Assembly (NCBI GenBank): GCA_963760735.1
Contig: CAVXEB010000001.1
Span: 62,001-126,000 of the forward strand
DNA length: 64,000 bases
Reading direction: 5' to 3'
From: CF-46 sp963760735
GTDB taxonomy: Bacteria; Chloroflexota; Limnocylindria; Limnocylindrales; CSP1-4
The notes under the pieces are model-generated. The model searched no databases, had not been told where the DNA came from, and saw only the letters and a list, made by a program, of their open reading frames with translations. Positions 53,197 through 61,905 of the stretch are shown here, in pieces. The position numbers and the translations under genes are program-made. Positions within the stretch are counted from its first letter, which is position 1; each line of letters starts with the position of its first letter.

Positions 53197-53604
53197 TCAG
53201 CCGGCCGGGACCGCGAGCAGCGCCTGGACCGTCTCGTCGATCGTCGCGATGTCGAACGGCTTCGCGAGCAGGTGGACTCCGCGCTCGGTCGCGAAGTCGC
53301 GCAGCTCGGGGTTCAGGACGTCGCCGCTCATGAAGGCGAACCGTCGCGCCAGCGCGGGATCGATCGAGGCGACGGCGGCCTGGAACTCCGTCCCGCTCAT
53401 GCCCGCCATCCGGTGGTCGCACAAGATCGCCGCCGGCGGATCCGTGCGGACGATCGCGAGCGCGGCCTTGCCCGTCGCGGCCAGCACGGGCTCGTAGCCC
53501 GACCGGGCGAGGACGCGGCCGAGGAACTCCCGGATCGACGGCTCGTCGTCGAGGACCAGCACCCGCGCCGGCGTCGGCGTGCTGTCCGTCCGCCGCGGTG
53601 ACAC
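53197..53604 (-). CDS. Receiver domain (C-terminal part of a hybrid kinase, out of frame)
   Basis: 135 residues if started at GTG 53604. VLVLDDEPSIREFL holds the acidic pair, ILCDHRMAGMSG the phospho-Asp, FMSGD the Thr/Ser position, and LAKPFDIATI the Lys. The kinase frame before it has no stop ahead of this domain, so I think it belongs to the same protein and is separated by a +1 shift near 53.6 kb. Independent initiation at 53604 is the alternative. Confidence 0.8.
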   Translation of the reverse strand: MSPRRTDSTPTPARVLVLDDEPSIREFLGRVLARSGYEPVLAATGKAALAIVRTDPPAAILCDHRMAGMSGTEFQAAVASIDPALARRFAFMSGDVLNPELRDFATERGVHLLAKPFDIATIDETVQALLAVPAG

Positions 53605-56227
53605 GACCCGCTGCGCGCGTCCCGTCGAAGACCCGGGCAAGGGCGGTCGCATCGGAGGCATCGTCGGTGGGCCCGCGCCTGGCGTCCCGGGTCGGATCCG
53701 CACCGATCGGCAGCTCGATCACGAAGGTCGCCCCGCCCGCGGCGTTCGGCTCGTGGTGGATCGTGCCGCCGTGGGCCGCGACGATCCCGAACGACACGGA
53801 CAGCCCGAGCCCGGTCCCGGCTCCCGGCGGCTTCGACGACACGAACGGCACGAACAGCCGATCGACGATCGCGGGCGGCACGCCGGGGCCGTCGTCGGCG
53901 ATCGCGATCCGGACGATCGTGCCGGGCTCACCACGGTGGCTCGAGGCGGAGATCGAGATGTGCCCGGCGCGGCCGGTCTCGTGGATCGCCTGGGCGGCGT
54001 TCACCGTGAGGTTGACGAGGACCTGCTGGAACTGGGAGCGGTCCACCGAGAGGAGCGGCAGGTCGTCCGGGATGTCGACCTCGACCGTCAGCCGGTCGCG
54101 CATCAGCATGTACGACTGGAGCCCCAGGATCCCCTCGACGAGCTGGCGGAGGTCCGTCTCCACCCGCTCGGGCGGTCGCTGCCGGGCGAAGTCGAGGAGG
54201 TTGCCGACGATCGTCCGCGTCCGGTTCGCCTCCTGGACGAGCAGGTCGGCCTGGGCCCGGAGGTCGTGCGGCAGGCTCACGTCCGAGCGGAGGAGCTGGC
54301 TGAAGGCCACGATCGAGGCGAGCGGGTTGTTCAGCTCGTGGGCGACGCCGGCGACGAGCAGCCCGATGGCCTCCATCTTCTGGGCCTGGATCAATTCGGC
54401 CTGGAGCCGGCTCCGCTCGGTCAGATCGCGGACGATCGCCAGCATCCGCTGCTGTCCGTCGAGCTCGATCCAGCGGACGTCGACCTCCTCCGGGAACGTC
54501 GAGCCGTCCAGCCGGTGGCCGGTTCCGGTGTAGTGGGCGACGCCCTGATCGTCGAGGACCGTCGTGTCCTCGTCGTCGTCGACGAGCTCGTCGACGCTGT
54601 GGCCGATCAGGTCGTCGCCGTACAGCTGGCGGGCGGCCGGGTTGGCGTCGATCACGATGCGATCCATCGACTGGACGACGAGCGCCTCGGGCGACCCCTC
54701 GAAGAGCTCCCGGTAGCGATGCTCGCTGGCCACGGCCCCGGCGCGCAGGCGCCGGTTCGTGAACGAGATGTCGAGCACCCGGCCGATCGCGTCGAGCGTC
54801 CGCTCGTCGAGCTCGAGCTCGTCGACGCGCTCGTGGAACAGCGAGAAGACGAGTCCGACCGGACGCTCGTCATCGCGGATCGGGAACGCCGCGACCGACT
54901 GGAAGCCGCGGTCCCGGGCCTCGGCCTGACCGGCGACGGTGGCCGATTCCTCGTCGATCGGCAGGAGGATCGAGACTCGTCCCTGGATGAGCTGCTCCGC
55001 AAGCGGCAGGCTCGAGAGCGGCGCGTCCATCATCGGCCCGATCCGGTCGAGATCCATGTTCGCCGCGGCGATCGGGCGGAGGCGGTCGCCGTCGATCTCG
55101 GCGTAGAGCGATCCCGCCGAGCCGATGACGGCGTCGACGTCCGCGAGCAGCCCGTCGAGGGTCCGATCATCCGGCGGACCGGCGCCCGGCAGCCGGGTCA
55201 GCTCGACCAGGGCCCGCATCCGTCGCGTGAGGAGCCGTTCCTCGTCGAGCCCGTGCTCGACGGCGGCGATCAGGCGGGCATTCTCGAGCGCAGCCGCGAC
55301 GAGGGCGGCCGCTTGCAGCACGACCGTCGTGGACGGCTCCGCGCGAAGCGGCCGCCGCCAGCCCAGCGCAATCGCGCCGGTGAGCTGCCCGGACACGCGC
55401 AGGCCGACGAGGATCAGGTGGTGCAGCCCGTCCGCGAGCAGCACCGCACGGACCTCGTCTCGGATCGGCGCCGACGCGACGCTCGCGCTGACGAACCCGC
55501 CGAGCTGCTGGAGCGCCGCCGCCGCGGGCTCCCCTGGGCCGGCCAGCGACAGGATGCGTTCGACCACCACGGGCTCGACGTTCCGCCGGGCCACGGCCTG
55601 GAAGCCGTCGCGGGAGGAGATCACGAGGCCGGCGTCCGCCTCCGTCGCCCGGCAGAGGATCTCGAGGGCGGCGTGCGCGACCTCGGTCTCGGTCCGGGCA
55701 TGACCCGTCGCCGCGACCAGCGAGGCGAGCGCGGTCATCTCGGCCTCGAGCCGGGCGCTGGCGGTGACGTCGCGGTTCGTGACGAGCATCCGCGGTGCCG
55801 GCTGGCCCGGGTCGTGGACGATGATCGCCGTCGTGTCGACGATCAGCTCCGTCCCGGACATCGGGCCGCGCAGGACGTGCTCCACGACGCGGCCGCTCCA
55901 GAAGCCGGTCCGGGCGAGGCTCGGGCGGACGACCTGGCCGACGACGTCGGGATGCCCCGGCTGCGTGATCCCGATCCACTCGGCCAGGTTCGTCCCGATC
56001 GCATCGGAGGCCGGGATCCCGCACATCCGCTCGGCGGCGGCGTTCCAGGCGACGATCGTCAGGTCGGCCTCGAGGAGGGCGATCGCGTCCTGCGAGGCGT
56101 GAATCGCCTCGGCCGGGCCGGCGGGTCCGGTGAGCGGGGGGTCGACACGACGCCCGTTGTCGCCGGGCGCGGCGGTCGGCGGATCGACGACCCGTGGCCG
56201 GGCGCCGAGCCCTTCGTTCTCGGGCAC
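53605..56227 (-). CDS. Multi-sensor histidine kinase (PAS-GAF-GAF-PAS-HisKA-HATPase)
   Basis: About 874 residues from GTG 56227, supported by a TACGAT -10 seven bases upstream. PAS about 45-160, two GAF-like domains about 180-320 and 350-500, second PAS (RYRELFEGSPEALVVQS), HisKA GVAHELNNPLASIVAFS with the phospho-His, HATPase NLTVNAAQAIHE, DDGPGVPP and GTGLGLSVSFGI. No membrane segments, so it senses a cytosolic signal. The frame stays open through the receiver-coding region in the wrong register to 53054; the end coordinate here marks where the receiver frame takes over. Confidence 0.88.
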
Positions 56228-56234
56228 GCCCGGT

Positions 56235-56240
56235 ATCGTA
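56235..56240 (-). promoter_or_regulatory. -10 element TACGAT of the hybrid kinase
   Basis: Seven nt before GTG 56227; the 10 codons between it and a further upstream GTG (56257) are then untranslated. Confidence 0.6.
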
Positions 56241-56289
56241 CGCTGGCGATCGGCCACGGCCGGTCGGCACGAGCTGCGGAGGACGACCC

Positions 56290-57447
56290 CTGAGCTGGCC
56301 CCTGACCGACGAGGAACGCCTCCTGCGCGACACGGCCCGGGAGTTCGCCCGCCGTTCGATCGCCCCGTCGGCCATCGCGCGCGACGAGGCGGAGCGCTTC
56401 GACCGGTCGATCTTCACGGGCATGGGCGAGCTCGGCCTGACCGGCGCGCCGCTGCCGGAATCGGTCGGCGGCTCCGGCTTCAGCTACGTCGGATGGACGC
56501 TCGTCATGGAGGAGATCGGGGCGACCGACATGGCATCCGCGGTCAGCCTCTCGGTCCACATCCTGTCGCAGTACCCGGTCGTGACCTGGGGCAGCGAGGA
56601 GCAACAGGCCCGCTGGCTCGGGCCGATGGTCGTGGGCGACGCGCTCGGGGCGTTCGCGTTGACCGAGCCGCACGCGGGCTCCGATGCGGCCGCGATCCGG
56701 ACGCGGGCGGAGCGGGTCGGGCCGGCCGACCAGCCCGAGGGCTACCGCCTGACCGGCACGAAGATCTGGATCACGAACGCCCCCGAGGCCGACCGGTACC
56801 TCGTCTTCGCGACCGTCGACCCGTCACTCGGCTCGAAGGGGATCGCCGCGTTCCTCGTCGAGAAGGGGGTGACCGGATTCTCGTTCGGCGCCCACGAGAA
56901 GAAGATGGGGATCCGGGCGTGCCCGGCGGCGGAGCTCGTGTTCGACGGCTGCTTCGTCCCGGTCGCCAACCGGCTCGGCGGCGAGGGCGACGGCTACCGG
57001 ATCGCCCTGTCCGCCCTGGCGGAGGGCCGGATCTCGATCGCGGCGGCGTGTGTCGGGCTGGCGCGCTCCGGTCTGGAGCAGGCGGCCGCTTACCTCCGCG
57101 AGCGGAAGGCGTTCGGCGGCGTGCTCGCGGACCAACAGGCCCTCCGATTCATGGTCGCGGAGCTGGCCCGGGACGTCGAGGCGGCCCGGGCCCTGACGCG
57201 GCAGGCCGCGGCCGCGAAGGACCGCGGCGAGCCGATCGGCGTCGCGGCGTCGCTCGCGAAGTGGACCGCATCCGACACCGCGATGCGGGTCGCCACGGAC
57301 GCCGTCCAGCTGTTCGGCGGCAGCGGCTACTCGCGCGAGACCGGGATCGAGCGGCTGATGCGGGACGCGAAGGGCGCACAGATCTACGAGGGGACGAACC
57401 AGATCCACCGGGGGATCGTCGCGGACGCGGTGTTCGCGGACGGCTAG
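56290..57447 (+). CDS. Acyl-CoA dehydrogenase, probable CTG start
   Basis: 385 residues starting LSWPLTDEERLLRDTAREFA. The only good initiation site is CTG 56290, with GGAGG (56278-56282) seven bases ahead; no ATG, GTG or TTG lies near in this frame. FALTEPHAGSDAAAI and KIWITNAPEADRYLVFA are the FAD/substrate signatures, and the catalytic Glu is in QIYEGTNQIH (about residue 367). Short-chain or branched-chain acyl-CoA type. Confidence 0.92.
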   Translation: MSWPLTDEERLLRDTAREFARRSIAPSAIARDEAERFDRSIFTGMGELGLTGAPLPESVGGSGFSYVGWTLVMEEIGATDMASAVSLSVHILSQYPVVTWGSEEQQARWLGPMVVGDALGAFALTEPHAGSDAAAIRTRAERVGPADQPEGYRLTGTKIWITNAPEADRYLVFATVDPSLGSKGIAAFLVEKGVTGFSFGAHEKKMGIRACPAAELVFDGCFVPVANRLGGEGDGYRIALSALAEGRISIAAACVGLARSGLEQAAAYLRERKAFGGVLADQQALRFMVAELARDVEAARALTRQAAAAKDRGEPIGVAASLAKWTASDTAMRVATDAVQLFGGSGYSRETGIERLMRDAKGAQIYEGTNQIHRGIVADAVFADG

Positions 57448-57476
57448 CGCGAACCCGGCGACGGCTCGGGGAAGTG

Positions 57477-57482
57477 TAGATT
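57477..57482 (+). promoter_or_regulatory. -10 element TAGATT of the aldehyde dehydrogenase
   Basis: Eight nt before ATG 57491. Confidence 0.55.
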
Positions 57483-57490
57483 CGGGGCCC

Positions 57491-59017
57491 ATGAGCCAAT
57501 CTGTCGCTGCCGAGCCGCACCGCGATTCGGCCACCACGCCGATCTTCCACCACTTCATCGCCGGCGAGTGGTGCGACTCCACGTCCGGCGCCACCTTCGA
57601 GAGCCGCAACCCCGCCGACACGCGCGACGTGATCGGCCGGTTCCAGCAGGGGACCGCCGCCGACGTCGCGATGGCGATCCGCGCGGCCGACGTCGCGGGC
57701 GCGATGTGGCGCCGAACCCCTGCGCCGAAGCGGGGCGAGATCCTCTACCGCTTCGGTGCGCTGATGGCCGAGCACAAGGAGCGCCTGTCGCGCGCCATGA
57801 CCCGCGAGATGGGCAAGGTCCTCGCGGAGGCCCGCGGCGACGTCCAGGAGGGCATCGACATCGCCTTCCTGATGGCGGGCGAGGGCCGCCGGATGTTCGG
57901 CGACACGGTCCCCTCGGAGCTGCCCGACAAGTGGGCGATGAGCATCCGCCAGCCGATCGGGGTCGCCGGGATCATCACACCGTGGAACTTCCCGATCGCG
58001 ATCCCGTGCTGGAAGATGATGCCGGCGCTCGTCGCGGGGAACACGGTCGTCTTCAAGCCGTCGAGCGACACGCCCCATTGCGCGACGCTCGTCGTCGAGC
58101 TGATGGCGGAGGCCGGCTTCCCCGCGGGGACCGTCAACCTCGTGACCGGAGCGGGCGGCGAGGTCGGGAACGCGATCCTCGACAACCCGGACGTGCAGGT
58201 CGTGTCGTTCACCGGCTCCTCCGACACCGGGCGGCTGCTCGCCGAGAAGGCCGGCCGGAAGCTGAAGCGGCTCAGCCTCGAGCTCGGCGGCAAGAACGCG
58301 ATCGCGGTCATGGCCGACGCCGACCTCGACCTCGCCACCGACGGCATCCTCTGGTCCGCCTTCGGGACGACCGGCCAGCGCTGCACCGCGGCGAGCCGCG
58401 TCGTCGTCCAGCGATCGGTCGTCGAGCCGCTCCTCGAGCGGCTGGAGGGTCGGGCCGCGCGACTCCGGCTCGGGTCCGGACTCGACGAGTCGGTCGACGT
58501 CGGACCGCTCATCAACGCGGCCGCGATCGAGAAGGTGTCCGGCTACGTCGAGATCGGCCGCAGCGAAGGCGAGCTGGTGATCGGCGGGTCGACGGCACGC
58601 GACGGGGATCTCGCGAACGGCCACTTCTTCGCACCGACGATCTTCCGCGAGATCGCTCCGATGGACCGGCTGGCCCAGGAGGAGATCTTCGGACCGGTCC
58701 TGTCGATCATCCCGGTCGACGACTACGCCTCCGCGGTGACGGCCGTGAACCAGACGAAGTACGGGCTCAGCTCGTCGGTCTTCACGTCCGACGCGAACAC
58801 CGCGTTCCGGGCGATGCGCGACTTCGAGACCGGCATCGTCTACATCAACGCCGGGACAACCGGCGCCGAGACCCACCTCCCGTTCGGTGGCTGGAAGGAG
58901 ACCGGCAACGGCCACCGCGAGGCCGGCCACGCCGCGCTCGACACGTTCACCGAGTGGAAGTCCATCTACGTCGACTTCAGTGGCCGCCTCCAGCGGGCCC
59001 AGATCGACAATCAGTGA
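57491..59017 (+). CDS. Aldehyde dehydrogenase (semialdehyde type)
   Basis: 508 residues. Active-site Cys298 in GTTGQRCTAASRV and general base Glu264 in SLELGGKNA; NAD loop FTGSSDTGR; oxyanion Asn in TPWNFPIAIP. GTTGQRCTAASR and the GAETHLPFGGWKETGNG end resemble 2-oxoglutarate-semialdehyde or aminoadipate-semialdehyde dehydrogenases. It could act behind an omega-aminotransferase such as the one at 13925. Overlaps the next gene by GTGA. Confidence 0.9.
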   Translation: MSQSVAAEPHRDSATTPIFHHFIAGEWCDSTSGATFESRNPADTRDVIGRFQQGTAADVAMAIRAADVAGAMWRRTPAPKRGEILYRFGALMAEHKERLSRAMTREMGKVLAEARGDVQEGIDIAFLMAGEGRRMFGDTVPSELPDKWAMSIRQPIGVAGIITPWNFPIAIPCWKMMPALVAGNTVVFKPSSDTPHCATLVVELMAEAGFPAGTVNLVTGAGGEVGNAILDNPDVQVVSFTGSSDTGRLLAEKAGRKLKRLSLELGGKNAIAVMADADLDLATDGILWSAFGTTGQRCTAASRVVVQRSVVEPLLERLEGRAARLRLGSGLDESVDVGPLINAAAIEKVSGYVEIGRSEGELVIGGSTARDGDLANGHFFAPTIFREIAPMDRLAQEEIFGPVLSIIPVDDYASAVTAVNQTKYGLSSSVFTSDANTAFRAMRDFETGIVYINAGTTGAETHLPFGGWKETGNGHREAGHAALDTFTEWKSIYVDFSGRLQRAQIDNQ

Positions 59018-59517
59018 CGGACGCGCCGCCCGCGATCGAGATCCGCCCCGTCAGCGTCGACGATCTCGAGGTCCTGATCGACATCTACCTCGACACCGCG
59101 ATCCACCACGCGGCGATCGATCCCGCCTGGTTCCACGTCCCCGAGCGGCACGACGTCGCCGTCCGCCTCCGCCGGCGGATCGACGGTCGCGGCTCGACCG
59201 GCGAGTACGTCGCCGCAGTGCTCGACGGCCGGATGGTCGGGTCCGCATCGATCGACGTCGAGGATCCGCCCCACCCGGGCTCGATGATGCGGCGGATTCC
59301 GACGGCCGAGTTCGGCGTGTCGGTCGTCCAGGGCTACCGCGGGCGCGGGATCGGGCGGGCGCTGATCGGCCATCTCGAGGGCTGGGCGGCGGAGCACGGC
59401 ATCGAGCGGATCGTCCTCAACGTCGCCGAGGCCAACGTCGACGCGATCCGGCTGTACCACGCCCTCGGCTATGTCGACTACGACCGGGCGATGCGCAAGA
59501 TGATCGAGCCGGCGTGA
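59014..59517 (+). CDS. GNAT-family N-acetyltransferase
   Basis: 167 residues from GTG 59014. Motif A is VSVVQGYRGRGIGRALIGHL, followed by RLYHALGYVDYDRAMRKMI. Coupled to both neighbours by GTGA overlaps. Substrate unknown. Confidence 0.88.
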   Translation: MTDAPPAIEIRPVSVDDLEVLIDIYLDTAIHHAAIDPAWFHVPERHDVAVRLRRRIDGRGSTGEYVAAVLDGRMVGSASIDVEDPPHPGSMMRRIPTAEFGVSVVQGYRGRGIGRALIGHLEGWAAEHGIERIVLNVAEANVDAIRLYHALGYVDYDRAMRKMIEPA

Positions 59518-59852
59518 CCACCTTCGCCGACGTGCGGCGGATCGCCCTGGCGTTGCCGGAGGCGGAGGAGCGGGTCACCTGGGACGTCGACATCACGTTC
59601 CGGGTCCGCGACAAGATCTTCGCGATCGGCGGCGAGGACGCCGATCGGGTCTCGATCAAGGCCGGCCTCGAGACGCAGGCCGAGCTCGTCGAGATGGACC
59701 CCGAGACGTTCGCTCCGTCCGCCTACGTCGGTCGGTTCGGTTGGGTGACGGTCGTTCTTGCCCGCATCGACGAGGCGCTGCTGACGAGCCTCCTCCGCGA
59801 GGCCTGGCGACGGACCGCCCCCAAGAAGCTGGCCGCGACCCTGGAGGGATGA
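59514..59852 (+). CDS. MmcQ/YjbR-family protein
   Basis: 112 residues from GTG 59514. ADVRRIALALPEAEERVTWD opens the cyaY-like YjbR fold; VGRFGWVTVVLARIDEALL and SLLREAWRRTAPKKLA close it. DNA binding has been proposed for the family, without clear function. Confidence 0.85.
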   Translation: MTTFADVRRIALALPEAEERVTWDVDITFRVRDKIFAIGGEDADRVSIKAGLETQAELVEMDPETFAPSAYVGRFGWVTVVLARIDEALLTSLLREAWRRTAPKKLAATLEG

Positions 59853-59853
59853 G

Positions 59854-60642
59854 ATGACGACCCCGGTCCCGGACGGGACGCTACCCGACCACGTCGTGCG
59901 CAACCGGGCCGCCTGGGATCGCTGGGCGACCGACTACGTCGCGAACGGCGAGGTGAGCTGGCGCCTCGCCCCGGGCGACGAGAAGTGGGGCACCTGGGAC
60001 ATCCCGGAGCGCGACGTCGACCTGCTCCCGGACGACCTCGACGGGCTGGACACGATCGAGCTCGGCTGCGGGACCGCGTACGTCTCCGCGTGGTTGGCCC
60101 GGCGCGGTGCGCGCGCCGTCGGGATCGACAACTCTGCGGCACAGCTGGCGACGGCTCGCCGTCTCCGGGCCGAGCATGGACTGTCGTTCCCGCTGCTCCA
60201 CGGCAACGCCGAACGTGTGCCGTATCCCGACGCGAGCTTCGACCTCGCGATCTCCGAGTACGGGGCCTCGATCTGGGCGGACCCGTATGCCTGGGTCCCG
60301 GAGGCGGCGCGCCTGCTCCGCCCGGGCGGCCGGCTGATCTTCCTGATCAACTCGACCCTGCTGATGCTGTGCATGCCCGACGAGGAGCGGCCCGCCACGA
60401 ACGAGCTCGTCCGCCCTCTTCGTGGGCTGCATCGTCTCGAATGGACCGAGGACGAGGGGGTGAACTTCGCCCTGGGCCATGGCGACTGGATCCGCCTCCT
60501 GCGGTCGAGCGGGTTCGTCGTCGAGGACCTTCGCGAGCTCTGGCCGGCGGAGGGAGCCACGACCGACTTCCCCTACGTCACGCCGGAATGGGCCGCACAG
60601 TGGCCGAGCGAAGAGGTCTGGATCGCCCGGAAGGCGACCTGA
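59854..60642 (+). CDS. Class I SAM-dependent methyltransferase
   Basis: 262 residues from ATG 59854, GGAGGG upstream, 1 nt after the previous stop. NRAAWDRWATDYVANGE is a typical N-cap; motif I is TIELGCGTAYVSAWLA, acidic AVGIDNSAAQ, then ARLLRPGGRLIFL. Substrate unknown. Confidence 0.87.
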   Translation: MTTPVPDGTLPDHVVRNRAAWDRWATDYVANGEVSWRLAPGDEKWGTWDIPERDVDLLPDDLDGLDTIELGCGTAYVSAWLARRGARAVGIDNSAAQLATARRLRAEHGLSFPLLHGNAERVPYPDASFDLAISEYGASIWADPYAWVPEAARLLRPGGRLIFLINSTLLMLCMPDEERPATNELVRPLRGLHRLEWTEDEGVNFALGHGDWIRLLRSSGFVVEDLRELWPAEGATTDFPYVTPEWAAQWPSEEVWIARKAT

Positions 60643-60672
60643 GGGCGATGCGGTCGGCGGGCCCCTCGGTGT

Positions 60673-60688
60673 GCTCGCGAGAGCGAGC
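60673..60688. terminator. Hairpin between convergent genes
   Basis: GCTCGC/GCGAGC closed by a GAGA tetraloop. Confidence 0.45.
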
Positions 60689-60707
60689 CGCGCCCTCGCG
60701 GACCGGC

Positions 60708-61770
60708 TCACGACGAGGGGGTGAACACCTCGACGATGTCGCTCACCGAGAGCATCGCGGAGCGACCGCCGCCGATCACGTACCAGCGGCCGTCGACGAC
60801 GGCGGCGGCGAGGCCATGCCGCTTCGTCGGCAGGTCCGGCGCACGTGACCAGGTGTTGGTCGTGACGTCGAACACCTCGTGCTGGGGGTACGTGCTGACG
60901 GCGTCGAGGTTCTCGCCGCCGGCGGCGTGGATCCGATCGCCGATGACGCCGATCGCCATGCCGCCACGCGGGGTCGGCATCGACGGCAGCGTCGTCCAGG
61001 CCTTCGTCGTCGGATCGAAGGCCTCGACCGTGCCGACGTTGGACCCCCATCGTCCGCCGATCGCGTAGATCCGGTCGCCGGCAGCGGCCACCGAGAGGTG
61101 CTCACGCCGCGTCGGCATCGGCGGAAGGTCCGTGTCCCAGACGCCGCTCGCCGGGTCATACGCCCAGATCGTCTGGTTGCTCGGCCCGCGCGTGATCCCG
61201 CCGACCACGTAGATCCGGCCCCCGACGGTCGCAGCGCCGTGCTCGGCTCGCGGCGCGGGCATGGGGGCGAGCGCCGTCCATTTCCGCGCCGCGGGATCGT
61301 AGACCCAGGTCGCCGCGCGGACCGCGCCGGTGAAGAAGATGCTGCCGCCGGTCAGGTACACCCTGCCGTCCAGCGCCGTCAGACCGAAGTGATCGCGCGG
61401 CTCCGGAAGGTCCGGCAGGGTTGACCACGTGCCCGTCGTCGTGTCGAACGCCTCGAACGTCCGGAGCGCGTTGCCGTGACTGTCGAGACCGCCCGCCAGA
61501 TAGATGACGCCGCCGATGGCGACAGCGGCGTTCTCGGCCCGTCTCGACGGGGTCGGGATGCCGGTGCGTCCAGGTGCCGTTGCTCGAGGGCAAGGCCGGT
61601 GCGGGACTCGCCGACGCATTGGCGGCCGGAGCGCGGGACGGTGATGACGAGATCGCGGAATCGTCGGACGTGCTGGGCATCGACGTCGGCGTCGACGGAG
61701 CCGTCAGCCCGCCGCAGCCCGCCACGACGAGCGCGAGGACGATCGCGGGTCGGCCGGCGCGGACGCTCAT
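60708..61770 (-). CDS. Kelch-repeat lipoprotein, frameshifted
   Basis: From ATG 61770 a signal peptide with lipobox LVVAGC and a Ser/Pro/Ala linker are read up to about 61.56 kb (SSNGTW). The frame must then shift by +1 to reach RTGIPTPSRRAENAAVA and five kelch blades (GGVIYLAGGLDSHG, GRVYLTGGSIFF, GRIYVVGGITRG, DRIYAIGGRWG, GRWYVIGGGRS). Total length is 3n+1. The complete protein would be an outward-facing six-bladed kelch propeller of unknown ligand. Confidence 0.8.
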
Positions 61771-61891
61771 CGTACCGGGACTACCCACCGGAGCATGTCG
61801 GGGTTCACCGCCGCCCGCCTTCCGGGAACCGGGCGCGGACGGAACGCGTACAGATGACGTGCTTCGGCGATCCGGATTCCCGCGACTCCGT

Positions 61892-61897
61892 TACGCT
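61892..61897 (+). promoter_or_regulatory. -10 element TACGCT of the MMPL gene
   Basis: Eight nt before GTG 61906. Confidence 0.5.
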
Positions 61898-61905
61898 TCT
61901 GGACC

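Noticed and set aside
53579..56293. 904-residue plus-strand frame opposite the kinase
   Set aside because: Antisense of a gene with clear PAS, GAF, HisKA and HATPase motifs; the product has no motif and is Arg/Glu/Asp/Leu-biased.
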